Under the pieces are notes generated by a model. It had not been told where the DNA came from. It saw nothing but the letters and a program-made list of their open reading frames with translations, and did not search any database. A DNA stretch of 64,000 bases from Nicotiana tabacum (Eukaryota > Streptophyta > Magnoliopsida > Solanales > Solanaceae): NCBI RefSeq assembly GCF_000715075.1, contig NC_134096.1:64055854-64119853 (forward strand). Direction: 5' to 3'. The stretch's first letter is position 1, and each line of letters starts with the position of its first letter. Position numbers and translations under genes: made by a program. Positions 24,348 through 36,900 of this stretch are shown here, piece after piece.

Positions 24348-25865
24348 ATGACGAGAACATATACCGCTTCCTAAGCTGAGCAGCTGCCAGAGCCTCCAGT
24401 GACAGCTCCTACGCGGGGCAGAGGTTGTGCCAAAGGTCGAGGCAGGGTAGGGCTCAGCCTAGAGCCTGAGCAGCAGCCCCAGCAGTGGGGCCTCAGATAG
24501 AGCTTGAGGAGGAGGTTCCAGTCCAGACTGTTCCTACCGGACCAGCTCAGGTTCCGGAGAGGTTCATTGCCACCCCAGTACTTCATGATGCTTTGGTCTG
24601 TTTGGTGGTCCTTGTGGAGAGTGTGGCCCAGACTGGCGCATTTCCCATGGAACCAGTAGTCTCTCAGGCTAGAGGAGGAGCCCAGACTCCTACCACTCCC
24701 GCTCCAGAGCAGATAGCTCCCCAGTATCAGGCTCCAGCAGCTCAGCCAGTCGGATTAGTTTAGCCGGTTATTGCGGCACAGGTCAGAGATGGGCCAGCTA
24801 TGTCTTCTGAGGCCTTATGGAGATTAGACAGGTTTATCAAGCTCTTTCCTGTTCACTTCAGTGGTGCTCCTTCGGAGGATCCCAGGAGTATCTTGGCAGC
24901 TGTCACGAGGTTTTACAGAACATGTGCATAGTGGAGACCAATGGGGTCGATTTTGCTGTATTTCAAATGACTGGTTCCGCCAAGAAATGGTGGAGAGATT
25001 ACTTGTTGACCAGACCACCTGGGTCGCCTACTCTTACTTAGGACCAATTCTCTCAGCTCTTCATAGAGAAGTTTCTGCCTATCACATTGAAAGAGGAGCG
25101 TCGCCGTCAGTTCGAGCATCTCCAGCAGGGCAGTATGACTATTACTCATTATGAGACTCGTTTTGTGGATTTAGCCCGTCATGCTATTCTCCTGCTACCC
25201 ACCGAGAGAGAGATGGTGAGGAGGTTTATTGATGGACTTGCTCAGCCTATCAGATTGCAGATGGCTAAGGAGACTGGGAGTGAGATTTCTTTTCAGGCGA
25301 CTACTAATGTCGCTAGACGAATCGATCTAGTTCTTACTCAGGGAGGTCAGGGGTCTGACAAGAGACCTCGTCATTCTGGTGAGTTCAGCGGTGCCTCATC
25401 TAGAGGCAGGAGTACTTTTAGTAGAGGCCATCCTCCTACGCCGTTTCATTCATCTCTCCAGGCATCCCACGGTGCCTCAGGTGGTCGTATACCTCAGATG
25501 CAATATTCCGACCAGCTAGCCTATGGTGCACCACCAGCTCCTATTAGTGCACCTCCACTCGAGTTATCAGGGTGGTTATTCAAGTCGACAGGGTCAGTTT
25601 CAGGGTCAGCAGTCATAACATCCAAAGTTATGTTATATTTGTGGTGATCCGAGGCACAATGCTAGATTTTGCCCTCGAGCAATGGGCAGCTCACAACATC
25701 AGAGTTCTCATGCCATGGTTCCGGCACCAGTTGCTACACCACATGCTCAACCAGCCAGAGGCAGGGGTTAGGCAGCCAGAGGTAGAGGCTAGACTGTTAG
25801 AGGTGGAGGTCAGGTTGTTAGAAGTGGAGACCAACCAGCTAGAGGTCATCCCAGGGACGTAGTTT
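24348..25865 (+). pseudogene. T1 gag pseudogene
   Basis: Gag is the nucleocapsid precursor that packages element RNA. The ATG at 24348 directly follows a pyrimidine-rich CAG and opens MTRTYTAS, then hits a stop. Gag-like coding continues through several frames: a Pro/Gln-rich N-terminal part (24485-24763), the conserved retrotransposon gag domain with GSAKKWWRDYLL (about 24970-25020) and the segment from RRRQFEHLQQGSM to VDLARHA (25096-25180). A CCHC zinc knuckle CYICGDPRHNARFC lies at 25631-25672. At least three frameshifts (near 24445, 24895 and 25565) and in-frame stops near 24373, 24763 and 25041 destroy it. Family assignment is secure; function is lost. Confidence 0.85.
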
Positions 25866-25924
25866 AGGGTGTTGGGGCCCAGTCCTGGTGTTATGCTTTC
25901 CCAGCCAGGCCTGAGGCTGAGTCA

Positions 25925-27770
25925 TCTAACGTTTTTATCATATGTACTATTTCGGTTTGCAGTAGAGATGCTTCAGTTATATTTGATCCGGGATCTACTT
26001 ACTCCTATGTGTCATCCTATTTTACTTCCTATTTGGTTGTGCCCTGTGATTCTTTGAGTGCTCATGTGTATGTGTCCACACCATCGGAGATGCTATTATT
26101 GTAGATCGTGTTTATCGTTTGTGTATGGTCACCATTGGGAGTCTTGAGACTCGTGTAGATCTTCTAATTCTTGACATGGTTGATTTGGATGTCATACTGG
26201 GTATGGATTGGCTGTCACCTTATCATGCTATATTAAATTGTCACGCCAAGACAGTGACCTTAGCCTTGCAAGGGTTGCCTCGATTAGAGTGGATAGGAAA
26301 TCTTGGCCATTCTGCCAACATGGTTATCTCTTATGTGAAGGCTCGGCATATGGTCAAGAAGGGGTGTCTAGCTTATTTGGCTTATGTCCGCGATTCTAGT
26401 GCAGAGGTTCCTTCCATAGATTTGGTGCCGGTTGTTTGTGAGTTTCCAGAGATGTTTCCTGCAGACCTGCTGAGGATGCCACACGACAGGGATATTGATT
26501 TCTGCATTGATTTGGCTCCGGGCACTCAGCCTATTTCTATTCCGCCATATCGCATGGCCCCGCCAGAGTTGAAATAATTGAAGGAGCAGTAGCAAGATTT
26601 GCTTGATAAGGGCTTCATTAGACCTAGTGTCTCGCCCTGGGGTGCACCTGTGTTATTTGTGAAGAAAAAAGATGGATCGATGAGGATGTGTATAGATTAT
26701 CAGCAGTTGAACAAAGTCACCATCAAGAACAATTATCCATTGCCGAGGATTGATAATTTATTTGATCAACTTTAGTGTGCAAGGTGTTTTCAAAGATTGA
26801 TTTGAGATCTAGCTACCATCAGTTGAGAATTAGGGCATCCGATGTTCCTAAGACAACTTTAAGGACTCGGTATGGGCATTATGAGTTTCTAGTGATGTCA
26901 TTTGGGCTGACAAATGCCCCAGCAGCATTCATAGATTTGATGAATCGAGTGTTCAAACCCTACTTAGATTCCTTTGTGGTTATGTTTATTGATGTTATCT
27001 TGATCTACTCCCACAGCCGAGAAGAGCATGAGCAACACCTTTGGATCGTTCTTCAGACTCTGAAGGACAGCCAGTTATATGCTAAGTTCTCAAAATACGA
27101 GTTTTGGTTGAGTTCAGTTGCTTTCTTGGGTCACGTAGTATCAGCAGAGGGTATTCAAGTGGATCCTAAGAAGATTGAGGCAGTCCAGAACTGGCCTAGA
27201 CCCACATCAGCTACAGAGATCCATAGTTTACTGGGTTTGGCGGGCTATTACCATCGATTTGTGGAGGGGTTTTCGTCCATAGCAGCCCCGTTCACCAGAT
27301 TGACCCAGAAGGGTGCCCCGTTCAGGTGGTCAAACGAGTATGAAGTGAGCTTTCAGAAGCTCAATACTTCTTTTACTACGGCACCGATATTGGTGTTACC
27401 CACTGGTTCAGGATCTTATACAGTATACTGTGATGCATCTCGTATTGGTCTGGGAGCGGTATTGATGCACGATGGCAAGGTTATTGCATATGCTTCATGG
27501 TAGCTAAAAGTTCACAAGAAGAATTACCCTGTGTATGATTTAGAGTTGGCAACCATTGTTCACGCACTGAAGATTTGGAGGCACTATCTTTACGGCATGA
27601 CATGTGAGGTATTCACGGATCATCGAAGCTTGCAGTATTTGTTCAAGTAGAAGGAACTCAATTTAAGGCAGAGAAGGTGGTTGGAGTTATTGAAAGACTA
27701 TGATATCACCATATTGTATCATCCCGGGAAGGCCAATGTGGTGGCCAATGCTTTGAGTAGAAAATCAACT
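25925..27770 (+). pseudogene. T1 pol: protease, reverse transcriptase and RNase H (dead)
   Basis: An aspartic protease motif FDPGSTYSYVSS starts at about 25982. RT follows, with [20 protein letters not shown] (about 26610-26670), [15 protein letters not shown] (26786 on) and [14 protein letters not shown]. The catalytic FIDD motif reads FIDV: Asp is intact at 26991-26993 but the second is Val at 26994-26996, so polymerase activity should be lost. RNase H follows with [14 protein letters not shown] and later [15 protein letters not shown]. Frameshifts lie near 26090 and 26775, with stops at 26575, 26773, 27501 and 27648. The stops at 27501 and 27648 are explained by CAG to TAG. Confidence 0.9.
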
Positions 27771-29381
27771 AGTATGGGTAGCCTTGCATATATTCCAGTG
27801 GTTGAGAGACCGCTTGCATTAGATGGTCAGGCCTTGGCCAATCAGTTCGTGAGGTTGGATGTTTCTGAGCCCAGCCGTGTTCTAGCTTGTATAGTTTCTC
27901 GGTCTTCTTTGTTTGAGCGCATCATAGATCGGTAGGATGACAATCTTCATTTACTTGTCCTTAGAGACACAGTGCGGCATGGTGGTGCCAAGCAGGTTAC
28001 TGTTGGAGATGACGGAGTTTTGAGGATGCAGGGTCGTATCTATGTGCCTAATGTGGATGGACTTCGTGAGTTGATCCTTGAGGAGTCCCACAGTTCCCGG
28101 TATTCTATTCATCTGGGCGCCGCCAAGATGTATCAGGAGTTGAGGCAGCATTATTAGTGGAGGCGAATGAAGAAGGACATAGTTGCCTATGTAGCTTAGT
28201 GCCTAAATTGCCAGCAGGTAAAGTGTGAGCATTAGAGACCTGGTGGTTTACTTCAGAGGTTAGATATTCCTGAGTGGAAGTGAGAGCGTTTCACTATGGA
28301 TTTTGTTGTTGGACTCCCACAGACTCAAAGGAAGTTTGATGCAGTTTGGGTTATTATGGACAGGCTGACTAAGTCAATGCATTTCATTCCTGTGGCAGTT
28401 ACCTATTCCTCAGAGTGGTTAGCAGAGATTTATATTCAGGAGTTCATCCGTCTTCACAGTGTGCCCGTGTCTATCATTTTCGATCGAGGTACACAGTTTA
28501 CCTCGCACTTTTGGAGGGCAGTTCAGCATGAGTTGGGTACGCGGGTTGAGTTGAGCACAACATTTCATCCTCAGACGGACGGGCAGTCTGAGCGTACTAT
28601 TCAAATCTTGGAGGATATGTTCCGCGCTTGTGTTATAGACTTCGGAGGATCGTGAGATCAGTTATTACCCCTTGAAAAGTTTGCCTACAACAATAGCTAC
28701 CAGTAGAGCATTTAAATGGCTCCCTATGAGGCATTATATAGTAGGCGGTGTCGGTTCACAGCTGGGTGGTTCGAGCAGGGAGAAGCTCGGTTGTTGGGCA
28801 CAGACTTAGTACAGGATGCCTTGGATAAGGTCAAGATTATTCAGGATCGACTTTGCACAGCTCAGTCCAGGAAGAAGAGTTATGTCGACCGTAGAGTTTG
28901 TGATGTTGCATTCATGGTCGGAGAGAGAATGTTACTTCGGGTATCACCCATAAAGGGTGTAATGAGGTTCGGAAAGAAGGGCAAGTTGAGCCCTAGGTAT
29001 ATCGGACCTTTTGAGATTCTGGAGAGAGTGGGAGATGTTGCATACAGGCTTGCATTTCCACCTAGTTTATCAGTTGTTCATTCGGTATTCCATATGTCCA
29101 TGCTTTAAAAGTATCACGGCGATCCGTCCCATGTGTTAGATTTCAGCTATGTCCAGTTGAACAAGGACATGACTTACAAGGAGGAGCCGGTGGCAATTCA
29201 AGCCTGGCAAGTTTGCCAGTTGAGATCAAAGAGATACCTTTCAATTCGAGTGCAGTGGAGAGGTCAGTCTATTGAGGCAGCTACTTGGGAATCCGAGTCC
29301 GATATGCGAAGTAGATATCCCCACCTTTTCACCAGCCCAGGTACTTTTCTATGTCCTTTCGAGGACGAACGGTTGTTTTAG
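27771..29381 (+). pseudogene. T1 pol: integrase and chromodomain-like tail (broken)
   Basis: One frame runs through the whole segment but carries about eight stops, for example 27933, 28155, 28196, 28233, 28280, 28653 and 29106. The zinc-binding HHCC part spans about 28090-28215 (CLNCQQVK). The core keeps all three acidic positions: TMDFVVGLP, IFDRGTQFTS and HPQTDGQSERTIQ. SPIKGVMRFGKKGKLSPR follows near 28950. The C-terminal segment 29133-29381 has VQWRGQSIEAATWE and ends RSRYPHLFTS, the degenerate chromodomain-like tail of plant chromoviruses. Del/Tekay-type affiliation is likely but rests on remembered motifs. The tail overlaps the conserved TTCGAGGACGAACG element just before the polypurine tract. 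Confidence 0.9.
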
Positions 29382-29391
29382 AGGTGGAGAA
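29379..29391 (+). other. Polypurine tract of T1
   Basis: TAGAGGTGGAGAA lies immediately before the 3' LTR start TGTGATGACCC. The same tract precedes T2's LTRs at about 33984 and 42370. Confidence 0.8.
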
Positions 29392-30117
29392 TGTGATGAC
29401 CCAAAAGGTCATCTTATATTTTAGAACTCGATTCTGTGCTCTTAAGCATTAAAAATCTTATTTTTATCCTCCTCGATTTGCGTGCATAGTTCGGGCAGGT
29501 TTACGGAAAGCTTTTATGTTGAAAACTAATAAAAATAAGAATTTTTGCCTTAAAAGTTAATTTTAGTTGACTTCGATCAATATTTTTAGTAAACGGGCCC
29601 AGATCCGTATTTTGACGGTCCCGGTGGGTCCGTATCGAATTATGGGACTGGGCGTATGCCCCGAATCGAATTTTGAGATCCCTAGCTCAAATTATGAATT
29701 TTTTATGAAAATTAAAAGTGTGAAAATTAATTATTTTTAAGAATTGATTGATGTTGGGAATTGTTAGTACCGGGTCGGTATTTTGGTTCCGGAGCCCGGT
29801 ATAGATTCATTATGATATTTAAGACTGTCTGAGAAATTTGGTGAGAAACGGAGTTGATTTGACGTGATTCGAACCTTCGGTTGAGAAAATTTTAATTTTT
29901 AAGTGTTCTTTAGGATTTCATTTAATTTGGTGCTTAGATCCGCAGTTCTAGGTATTATTTTGGAGATTTGATCGCGCGAGCAAGTTCGTATGATGTTTTT
30001 AGATCTGTGTGCATGTTTGGTTTGGAGCCCCGAGGGCTTGGGTGAGTTTCGGATAGGCCACGGGATGTTTTGGACTTTGGAAATCTGTTTTTCTGCAGAG
30101 TCTGTGTTCTGGCATGT

Positions 30118-30356
30118 CTTTCTTCGCGTTCACGAAGGTACTCTCGCGAACGCGAAGAGTAAATTCGGCAGTTGAAGTTTTCTTCTTCGCGAACGCGAAG
30201 TAATGGGGGACTTACCCTTTGCGAACGCGACTGGCTCAACGCGAACGCGAAGGCCAGGGAGGAGTAATCATCACGAACGTGAGCTGGGTCTCGCAAACGT
30301 GAAGGCTTGGCAGCCAGTACCCTTCGCGAACGCGACAGTGCTCTCGCGAACGCGAT
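30118..30356 (+). repeat. CpG-rich palindromic array in T1 3' LTR
   Basis: Same TCGCGAACGCGAAG units as 21958-22285, but about 239 bp against 328 bp. At insertion the two LTRs were identical, so the difference arose later. Confidence 0.85.
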
Positions 30357-31246
30357 GAACACTGTCGCCCAACACTTAACAGAATCCAAAAACGGGATTT
30401 TAGCCAAAAAACTCATTTTTCTCAAAAACCAAATGGTGAGAGGCAATTTTTCAAGAGTCATTTCTTCCCCAAATTGTTGGTAAGTGATTCTAAACCATTT
30501 TCTTTCAATTACCCATTACATTTCTTGAATTTTCAACCAAAAATCTAGAGTTTTCATGGTAGAATTAGGGGTTAGGGTAGAAACTAGGAATTTCGAGAAT
30601 TTAGGAATTTAGACCTCAATTTGGGGTCGGATTCCAAAACCAATTATATATTCAATCTTGGGGATGAATGGGTAAAAGGAGTTTGGTCCAAACCTCGGGT
30701 TTTAACCAAGCAGGCCCGGGATCGATTTTTCGACTTTTTGGAGAAAAAATTGGGAAATTTAATTTATGAAATATAATTAATTCCTTTAGCAATATTTGAT
30801 ATTATTGAGTCATTTTTAAATAGATACAAGTGGTTTGGAGGTAAATTCCAAATGAAAAGCTGTGATTGAGAATTAAGTGGCCTTCGGAGCAAGGTAAGTG
30901 TTGTGTCTAACTTTGGCTTGAGGGAATAGATATTGTGTGAGTATTTGCTATGTGTTTTGTTGTTGAATACGATGTATAGTTGAGGTGACGAGCATCTATA
31001 CGTTGTGGTCGAGTCATAGCATGCGAGTGAAATTCCATTTCTTGCAAATTTGTAGTCTTAAATCTTGTTATCAATGCTTATTGTTGTTGTTGAAATGTTG
31101 GGAGACTTGTATCCGGTTCGACCAAGGTCGATAAAATTTTGAATATTGATTCGAGGTCGAGATGTTAAATTGTGAAAGTAATCATTGATGAAATATTGAT
31201 TTCTTGTGAAACTTCTCTCTATCCGTTGTTATTGATTCTGTGAATT

Positions 31247-31493
31247 GTGAGGAAGAGTGTAAAGCACGAAGGGTGATGTCGTGCATAATTTAATTATATT
31301 GTGAGGAAGAGTGTAAAGCACGAATAATTTAATTATATTGTGAGGAAGAGTGTAAAGCACGAAGGGTGATGTCGTGCATAATTTAATTATATTGTGAGGA
31401 AGAGTGTAAAGCACGAAGGGTGATATCGTGCATAATTTAATTATATTGTGAGGAAGAGTGTAAAGCACGAAGGGTGATGTCGTGATGTTTTCC
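31247..31493 (+). repeat. 54-bp minisatellite, about five units, in T1 3' LTR
   Basis: Units start at 31247, 31301, 31340, 31394 and 31448. The second is only 39 bp because 15 bp around AGGGTGATGTCGTGC are deleted. The partner array has six units. Confidence 0.9.
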
Positions 31494-31857
31494 TTGCTGT
31501 TTTAATTGCTCAATTCATTTAAGGATTTTCTGTTTAATTCTGTCTTTTCATTATTCTCACTCTTTATGTTGTATTCCCCCACTGTATGTTCCCTTCCCAT
31601 TATTTATGTGTTATTGCTTTATTTACAGTTGTTGCCACTACCATGATTATACTGTTTAGGTTATATGTAGGTGTCTTGTCCTCGCCTCGTCACTACTTCG
31701 CCGAGGTTAGACTCGACACTTACCAGTACATGGGGTCGGTTGTACTAATGATGCACTCTGCACTTTCTGTGCAAATTTTGATACAGGCTCAAGTTGATCG
31801 AGATTTGCTACTAGTCCGCTGTCTGGAGACTGAAGGTAGATATGTCGGTGTTCACAG

Positions 31858-33716
31858 ACTTGCGTGCACTATCCGTATAATTTTCCGGATTTTCTTATGT
31901 AAAAAATAGATTAAAAGGTGAAATAGAGCTTTAAAACTCAACTGAGTTGACTTTGGTCAACATTTCAAGCAAACGGACTCAGATCAGTGTTTTGATAATT
32001 CCGATAGGTCCGTATCGTGATTTGGGACTTGGGCGTATGCCCGGAATCGAATTTCGAGGTCCCTAGCCCGAGATGTGGAATTTTGATGAAAAATTAAAAG
32101 TTTGAAAGCTTAATGATTTCTAAGAAATGACTGATGTTGGATTTATTAACCTCATGTCTGTATTTTAGTTTCGGAGCCCGGTATTGGTCCACTATAATAT
32201 TTATGACTTGTATGCCGAAGTTGGTGAGAATCAGAGTTGATTTGACGTGATGCGGACGTCCGGTTGTAAAAAATATAAGTTTTAAAGTTTTCTTGAAATT
32301 CTTTTTTAATTGTTGTCCGATTCGTAGTTCTTGGTGTTATTTTGGTGATTTGATAGCGTAAGTAACTTCATATGATGTTTTAGGACTTGGGTGCATGTTT
32401 GGTTTGGTGCCCCGAGGGCTCGGGTTGGTTTCGGGTGGTTAATAGATCATTTTTGGACTTGAGGAAACTGCAGAAACCTGCTTCTGGTTTCCTTCTTCGC
32501 ATTCGCAAGGAGAGTCTCGCGTTCATGAAGAGCGAATTGGGGCTGGCACATTTTGTTCTTCCCGTTCGCGATAGAGAGAACGCGTTCGCGAAGGCTTGAG
32601 GTGCGAAGCTTCGCGTTCGCGATCAAAGCCTCGCGTTCGCGAATGGAAATGGGCTGGCCAGGACAATTGCCTTCGCGTTCGCGAAGGCTAAGCCAGGCAA
32701 GCTTCGCGTTCGCGAAGAGTAAAATTGGGCAGTAGGATTTTGTGCTTCGCGAACGCGAGGCACTGACCGCGTTCGCGAAGGGTAAAAATCCCAGAAACAG
32801 AACTTAAGTTCTAGAAATGGGGTTTCGACCCATTTTCAACTCTTTTTCATTTTTGAGCTCGGGTAAGGCGATTTTTGGGCGATTTTCACGGAAATACCAT
32901 TGGGGTAAATGTTCCTTATCCTATATTGATTACAATTCATGATTTCATACTCATTTATATCATGAATCCGTGAATTTATGGAAGAAAAATCAGATTTTTA
33001 TAAAATCTTCCAAAAGCGAAAATTTAAGATTTGAAGGTCCCTTTAACATCGGAATTGGATAATTTTTATATGGTTGGACTCGTTTCGGAATGGATGTTCG
33101 GATTTCATAAGTTTTTCCGAGATTTGAGATGTGGGTTCCACTGTCGAATATTTTAATAAATTTTGGATTTTATCCGAAAAATTAGTAAATTCATATGGAA
33201 TTAATTCCTATGATTCGTATTGAATATATTGAATTGTTTGTGAATAGATTTGAAGCTTTTGGAGACAAATTTAAAAGGAAAAGTTGTGGTTGAGTAATTG
33301 ATTGAAATTTGAAAAGCGAGGTAAGTGTCGTGGTTAACCTTGACTTGAGGGAATAGAACCCTCAAATTGTTTGTTATGTGAATTGCATGTGAACGACGTA
33401 TAGGCAAGGTGACGAGTGTCTATACGTCGTCAAATTAATTGTTTGCATGCTTAGTTGAAACATCATAAATTATTTTAAATCATGAATTAATTATTATAAT
33501 AATTGTTTCTCTCTTATTCTTTGTCAAATATTAATTCTTGAATTCCTGCATTAATTGTTACATGCTATTTGAATTATGTGCCTTAATTGTTATTTGACAT
33601 TTAGCATATTAAATATTAAACTGCATATTTTCTCTCTGATTTCTATCATACTTTGCTATTTTCCTTTGTTTGTTTCAATATTAAACTGAATATTAAATAT
33701 TCTTTGCTATAATAAT
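31858..33716 (+). mobile_element. Truncated T2-type LTR (copy C)
   Basis: Starts at the equivalent of position 83 of the full LTR at 33997 (CTTGCGTGCACTATCCG) and ends within its AT-rich middle. It carries a CpG array in the TTCGCGTTCGCGAA orientation (32494-32782), GGGGTAAATG at 32903 and GAGGTAAGTG at 33318. It is joined directly to the tail of pol at 33717. Confidence 0.8.
32494..32782 (+). repeat. CpG-rich palindromic array (TTCGCGTTCGCGAA type) in LTR copy C
   Basis: About nine near-perfect TTCGCGTTCGCGAA or CGCGTTCGCGAA units occur, mostly the reverse complement of the T1 orientation. TTAAGTTC and GGGGTTTCGACCC follow the array. Confidence 0.85.
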
Positions 33717-33966
33717 ATCATAGCGACTCGTCTCATGTATTAGACTTCAGTCCGGTTCAGTTGGACAAGGATCTATGTTATGTTGAGGAACCAGTGGCTA
33801 TTTTGGATAGGCAGGTTCGAAAGCTGAGGTCAAAGAACATTACTTCCGTGAAGGTTTAGTGGAGGGGTCATCCGGTTGAAGAGGTGACTTGGGAGACCAA
33901 GCATGATATGCGCAGCCGTTATCCACACTTATTCACCAGCTCAGGTTCTTTTTCTAACTCCGTTTG
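33717..33966 (+). pseudogene. Isolated pol C-terminal fragment (chromodomain-like tail)
   Basis: Corresponds to 42106-42355 of T2 pol: DSSHVLDF, VEEPVAILDRQVRKLRSKN, RGHPVEEVTWE and RSRYPHLFTSSG. It carries one in-frame TAG (CAG to TAG in VKIQWRG) and stops at 33964-33966. It is followed by a polypurine tract and the LTR at 33997, so it is the 3' end of an element whose interior was otherwise deleted. Confidence 0.85.
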
Positions 33967-33996
33967 AGGACGAATGTTTGTTTTAGAGGTGGAGAA

Positions 33997-36900
33997 TGTG
34001 ATGACCCAAAATGTCATCTTTAGATTTAATAATTAATTCTATGTTCTAAAACCTCAAAAAGGAATATTTATCATTCCTTGACTTGCGTGCACAGTCCGTA
34101 AAATTTTCTGGAAAGTTTTTATGCGAAAAAATCAATTAAAATGTGAATAAGAGTTTTAAAACTCAACTGAGTTTACCTTGGTCAACATTTTTAGCAAACG
34201 GACTCGGATTAGTATTTTGACAGTTTCGGTAAGTCCGTAGCGTAATTTGGGACTTGGGCGTACGCCCAGAATCAAATTTCGAGGTCCCTAGCCCGAGATA
34301 TGGAATTTTGAAGAAAAATTAAAACTTTAAATTTAAATAGTGACCGGATATCGAATTATGTGCAAACGACCCCGGAAAAGAATTTTGATGATTCCAACAG
34401 CTCCGTATGGTGATTTTAGACTTAAGAGCGGGATCGGAATTTTATTTGGAAGTCCATAGTGAAATTAGGCTTGAAATGGCTAAAATGGGAATTTAAGTTT
34501 GTAAGTTTGACCGGGGAGTTGACTTTTTGATGTCGAGATCGGAATCCAGTTCTGAAAATTTTAATAGCTTCATTATGTCATTTATGACTTATGTACAAAA
34601 TTTGAGGTCAATCGAACTTTATTTGATATGTTCCGGCGTTGTTTTGTAGAAATTGAAAGTTTTAAAGTTTATTAGGCTTGAATCTATGTGTGATTCGTGT
34701 TTTTAGTGTTGTTGGATGTGATTTGAAGACTCGACTAAGTTCGTATGATGTATTAGGACTTGTTGGTATATTTGGTTGAGGTCCCGAGAGGCTCGGGAGT
34801 GTTCCGGATGGTTAACTGATCATTTTTGGCCTTTGTGAGATAGTTGATATCTGCTGATGCAATTTTTCTGGTTTCCTCTTTCGCGTTCGCGAGAGGAGCC
34901 TCGCGTACGGGAAGAGTGTTGTGATCTGGTGAGATTTCTGTTCTACGCGATCGCGGAGGAGAGGACGTGAACGCGAAGGGTAGGGCAGTGTGTGCATCGC
35001 GAAAGCGTGAGTGGCGTCGCGTTTGCGAAGGAGAATGAGGCAGCTGGGAACCCCAGTCTTTTGTTCTATGCGTTCGCGAGGTAAGGGCCACGTCCGCGAA
35101 GGTCTGAGTTTGCAAAGCTTCGCATTCGCGAAGCGTAGGTTGCGTTCGCGAAGAGGAAAGTCAGGCAACAAAGTTTTGTGCTTCGCGAACGCGAGTCAAG
35201 GGTCGCGTTCGTGAAGAAGAAACCACAGGACAGAATGTTTAAGTTCAGAAAACGGGACTTCGTCCCATTTTCCATTTTTAACGATTTGGAGCTCGGATTG
35301 AGGCGATATTTGGGAGATTTTCAGAAAAAACATCGGGATAAGTGTTCATAACTCAATCTTGGTTAGATTACCCGAATCCATCACTATTTTTAACATTTAT
35401 TTGGTGATTTTAGTTGAAAATTTTGAAAATTCCTCATAGATAGATTTGAGGATTTGAGGATCAAATTGTTATTGGAATTTAGTCATTTTGGTATGGTTAG
35501 ACTCGTGATTGAATGGGCATTCATATTTCGTAACTTTCGCCGGATTCCGAGAGCCATTTTTGAGTTAATTTTGGATTTTATTGAAATATGTAGTATTTTC
35601 TTATAGAATTAATTCGATAATTTTTGTTGACTATATCGAATTAATTATGACTAGATACGAGTCCACCGGAATCGGAAAATCGAGGAAAAAGCATACTACT
35701 TGGTTAAATTGGAGCAAGTCGAGGTAAGTGACTTGTCTAACCTTGTGTGGAAAAATTTCCCCTAGGATTGGTATTAATTGTAATGTGATAAAAAATCGTG
35801 TACACGAGGTGACGAGTGTGTACACGGACTAAATGTGAAGGATTATGTGTTTAAATTATGATGATCAATGTTGCATATTAATTAAATTATTAAATCTTGT
35901 TATATTCTCAATCATTGATTTAATTTGTATACTTTAAATTTGCTTGACCTTTTTCTGCTAATTGTTTTACCTGTTTGGTTGAAACTTGGTTTCTTTTATT
36001 CTGTGCATTATTTGAAATTAATTTTCTTTAAATTAAATATTATTAATATGAAGTATCTGACATTTTAAATTTAGTATTGAAGCAACGTATTAAAGATATT
36101 GAAATATTATTTTGCTAAATTATATATTCCTGAATATTTTTGTAAGATTTTGTACTCATTGTGATGGAGCCGTGGGCTCTTTATTGTAGAAAATTATTAT
36201 TGATGATTTATGTTTGCATGAACCGTGAGCTCTTTATTGTGGAAACATATCGTTGATTTATTTTGACAAATTGAAATATTTGGGTGCTTGAGGTGCAAAT
36301 TGTGATATATTGTGATATTGATACGCATGCGGTGGTATAAGGTCTGGGTATTGAAACGCATGCGGTGAGATAATGATGGCTTGATACGCGTGGCTAGTAG
36401 GGGGAACTACTAGAAGTCATGCGGTGTGATAAGGATAGCTAAAACGCGGGATGCTATTTCGGAAAAAAAATATTTTTTTTAAAATAAATTGTGAAGGCTC
36501 CCGCAGTGAGATAAGGAAATGAGATATTGTGAATTTATTTATGATTTGGGACTGCGAGGCGGTACCTCGGTAGTGCTCTTGTTGATATTGATTTATGGCC
36601 ATAGTTGCCTTCGATTAATTGCTGTGATTTTCATAAAGTTGAAAGGAATTCTATTTTGATTCCATGAGATATTATTTGAAATTATTTGGTGTCATTAAAT
36701 GTGACATACTATTTGATTCATTTCCATAGTCATTTTATCTTATTAAATTGTTTAAATATTTTTTCCATTTCTATTCTCCAGTAGGGACTGGCCTGACCTC
36801 GTCACTACTATACCGAGGTTAGGCTTGCCACTTACTGGGTACCGCTATGGTGTACTCATACTACACTTCTGCACGTCTTTTTGTTCAGATCTAGGTACAT

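Larger units (their letters stand above)
29392..31857 (+). mobile_element. 3' LTR of T1, truncated at its right end
   Basis: Matches 21234-24145 up to the segment after the conserved block (GACTGAAGGTAGAT), then breaks at about 31857 where an internal piece of a T2-type LTR begins. Roughly 310 bp of the LTR end are missing. It has a shorter CpG array (30118-30356), retains GGTAAGTG at 30896 and has a 54-bp minisatellite with one shortened unit (31247-31493). Confidence 0.85.

Noticed and set aside
29955..30461. 168-codon minus-strand open frame rich in Arg and Ser
   Set aside because: It is created by the CpG-rich array of the T1 3' LTR; the equivalent in the other LTR is broken. The same holds for frames at 34753-35171, 43136-43618, 9975-10424 and 63166-63585.
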